A stretch of DNA of 64,000 bases, taken from Dactylellina haptotyla (Eukaryota; Ascomycota; Orbiliomycetes; Orbiliales; Orbiliaceae). The notes beneath the pieces were generated by a model. It was not told the origin of the DNA and did not search any database. It saw nothing but the letters and a program-made list of their open reading frames with translations. Location: NCBI GenBank assembly GCA_031310005.1, contig CM062382.1, positions 558,001 through 622,000 on the forward strand, in the 5' to 3' direction. Below, piece by piece: positions 62,437-64,000 of the stretch; the first letter of the stretch is position 1, and the number at the start of each line of letters is the position of its first letter. Made by a program: the position numbers and the translations under genes.

Positions 62437-62980
62437 GTTTGAATCCCAAACTGTCTATATTTATGAATGCGAATTCTTAGATCCTCGGAATCCTGTTTGA
62501 GGGTTCTATTCGTCTTTTTTGGTCTTTTTGGAAGCACTTGTTAATAGAAGCGAAGCCCTCTTTGTAACGCAATGGTATTCAGTGCTTTTCGAGGCGTTGG
62601 GGAGACAATTTTAGCCTTTTGCTTTTGCTGTTTTAATTATTTTACCTGGTGTTTTCCTTCCTGCTTGTGTTTGTGTCACGCCTGCCAATGGAGGTATGAC
62701 CTCGGTCTTCGATATCGAGAGGAAATATCCCATAAAACCCTCGACACCACTGTTCTTATGGAAATAAAGTAGAGTAATGACCAAAATAATCCATAATGCG
62801 GGACTATATAAATACATATTTTATTTCAGGCGTATTCCGCAGGAACCCCGACTTCCAATCATTGTTTCCAACATACAAGCTTCTTTGACAATTTTCTAGC
62901 GGCCTCAGGATTCCTATTCAATGTACATCTACCTTTGTTTGATTTCCTCTATTCGGACTACTGCTACCCTATTTAACTCG
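62437..62980. other. Intergenic, no gene seen
   Basis: 3' flank of the BEACH gene followed by the upstream region of the last gene. T-rich; no gene or RNA supported. Confidence 0.5.
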
Positions 62981-64000
62981 ATGTCAGAGAGAACCGGTAG
63001 TGCCGCAGCGGCTGCAGCAGCCATCCGACGCCAAAGTTTCAATACTCTGAGGTCGCTAGAATCAACCAAGCTGACATCGTTCCCAGGGACCCCAATGTGC
63101 GTTGAAATTCTTTATTAGATCACTAGGTAATTAATTGAAGGTTTAGATCTAACATCTTTGATAGTCGAAGTACGCAGAGCAGTCGAGCACCAAGTATGAG
63201 ATTTGGCAACCCTACTCGCGCTTCTGAGCTCCGCTCGATACGAGAAGATGATGATTTTATGACCTCAAAAAATGACCCTACCCGATCGAGAGTCCCTCCG
63301 AGACGTCCTGCTTCAGTGATGCCTGCTCGACCCACACTGGGAGTTGCTCGATCTGCTTCAGTTAAGCATCATCGTCGAGGTTCTCAAACTTTCTTACATC
63401 GCACCCAATCAATGAAGAATCCCGGCGAGAGTGCCTACAGTGAGCAACCCTTCCAATTAGAAAATAAGCCTGGATTTCTACCAGCAAGTTCGCGACCTGG
63501 TTCTATGCCAATCTCGCCTATGCTTCGTACTATGCGCGATCCGGATGCATTGGGAACCAGACGTCCGTCTGCATTTGGGCGTAATGGGAGGCTGCCTATT
63601 ACTCTTAGATTGAGTATTTTTGAAAAAGCTAAGGACCTCGGACGACGGGTCTCGCAAACTTTCTGGGGCTCGAGACGGACTCGCCCAAAACTTCCCTTGC
63701 AACAAATTCATTCCGATACCAAACACTACGGATACGAATCTTATCCTACGATATCTGAATTATCATACACAGAAGATTCTCAGTATGCTGATACAGTTGT
63801 TCACAATCGTATCTGGGAAAATAATAGCTATGTCACTACCTTAGACCACCAGGATACAGAATACTTTCCACATACACTGGTCTCTGATATCCGTAGTGTT
63901 ACCACTGACTTACCTGCACGCATTAATGTCATCGAACCAACTGCAGAAGCCCCGGAGCAGACCCACCTAAGAGGATTTACGCCCTTCCAACATCCTACAG
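62981..64000 (+). CDS. Basic Ser/Arg-rich protein, 3' end outside window (partial)
   Basis: Exons 62981..63096 and 63165 onward; the second is open to the window edge, giving at least 317 residues. The start MSERTGSAAAAAAAIRRQS is followed by a GTGCGT donor and GATAG acceptor that keep the frame. The protein is disordered and basic (RSRVPPRRPASVMPARP, SVKHHRRGSQTFLHRTQS), with many Ser preceded by Arg at -2/-3, a pattern of basophilic kinase sites. SFPGTP and SMPISP give proline-directed sites. Further on it becomes more acidic and Tyr-rich (HYGYESYPTISELSYTED). I do not recognise a family. It may be a cytoskeletal or septation protein by its composition, but that is only a guess. Confidence 0.6.

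Overview
The window looks like a piece of nuclear chromosome from a filamentous ascomycete (Pezizomycotina). Genes are interrupted by short GT-AG introns, mostly 50-110 bp, and lie on both strands with intergenic stretches of 0.2-2.5 kb. The gene set includes class II myosin, a Clr5-domain protein, a methylcrotonyl-CoA carboxylase/isovaleryl-CoA dehydrogenase pair and a vacuolar subtilisin. I could not fix the class or genus from sequence alone. All exon structures were built by eye from splice signals, reading-frame phase and family conservation.

Left part (1-20.8 kb): a FAD-dependent monooxygenase (-), a Red1/ZFC3H1-type zinc-finger protein (-), a secreted GPI-type cysteine-rich protein made of two copies of a 12-cysteine module (+), Mediator subunit MED8 (+), an intron-containing tRNA-Glu(CTC) (-), a 2386-residue myosin II heavy chain (-) and mitochondrial ferrochelatase (+).

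Leucine catabolism (20.9-25.1 kb): isovaleryl-CoA dehydrogenase (-) and the beta subunit of methylcrotonyl-CoA carboxylase (+) are transcribed divergently from a shared 587-bp region. They catalyse consecutive steps of leucine breakdown in mitochondria. A vacuolar protease B (cerevisin-type) gene follows at 27.1-29.0 kb.

Accessory region (30.5-42.9 kb): four paralogous genes on the + strand share one plan. A short first exon encodes a conserved N-terminal motif (YHETMA...TENMSL). A phase-0 intron follows, then a second exon with a Ser/Thr/Pro-rich linker and a TPR-like helical module. The first copy also carries C-terminal ankyrin repeats. A five-exon Clr5-domain gene sits between copies three and four. 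A short block (TCAGCCT[C/T]GTG-like) recurs upstream of all four. I do not recognise the family, and this array is the best candidate for something undescribed in the window.

Right part (43-64 kb): a mitochondrial MetX-family serine O-acyltransferase (CysA-like, -), an Och1-type GT32 mannosyltransferase (-), an unrecognised four-exon gene (-), a 2510-residue BEACH/WD40 protein (+), and the 5' part of a basic, serine-rich gene running off the window end (+).
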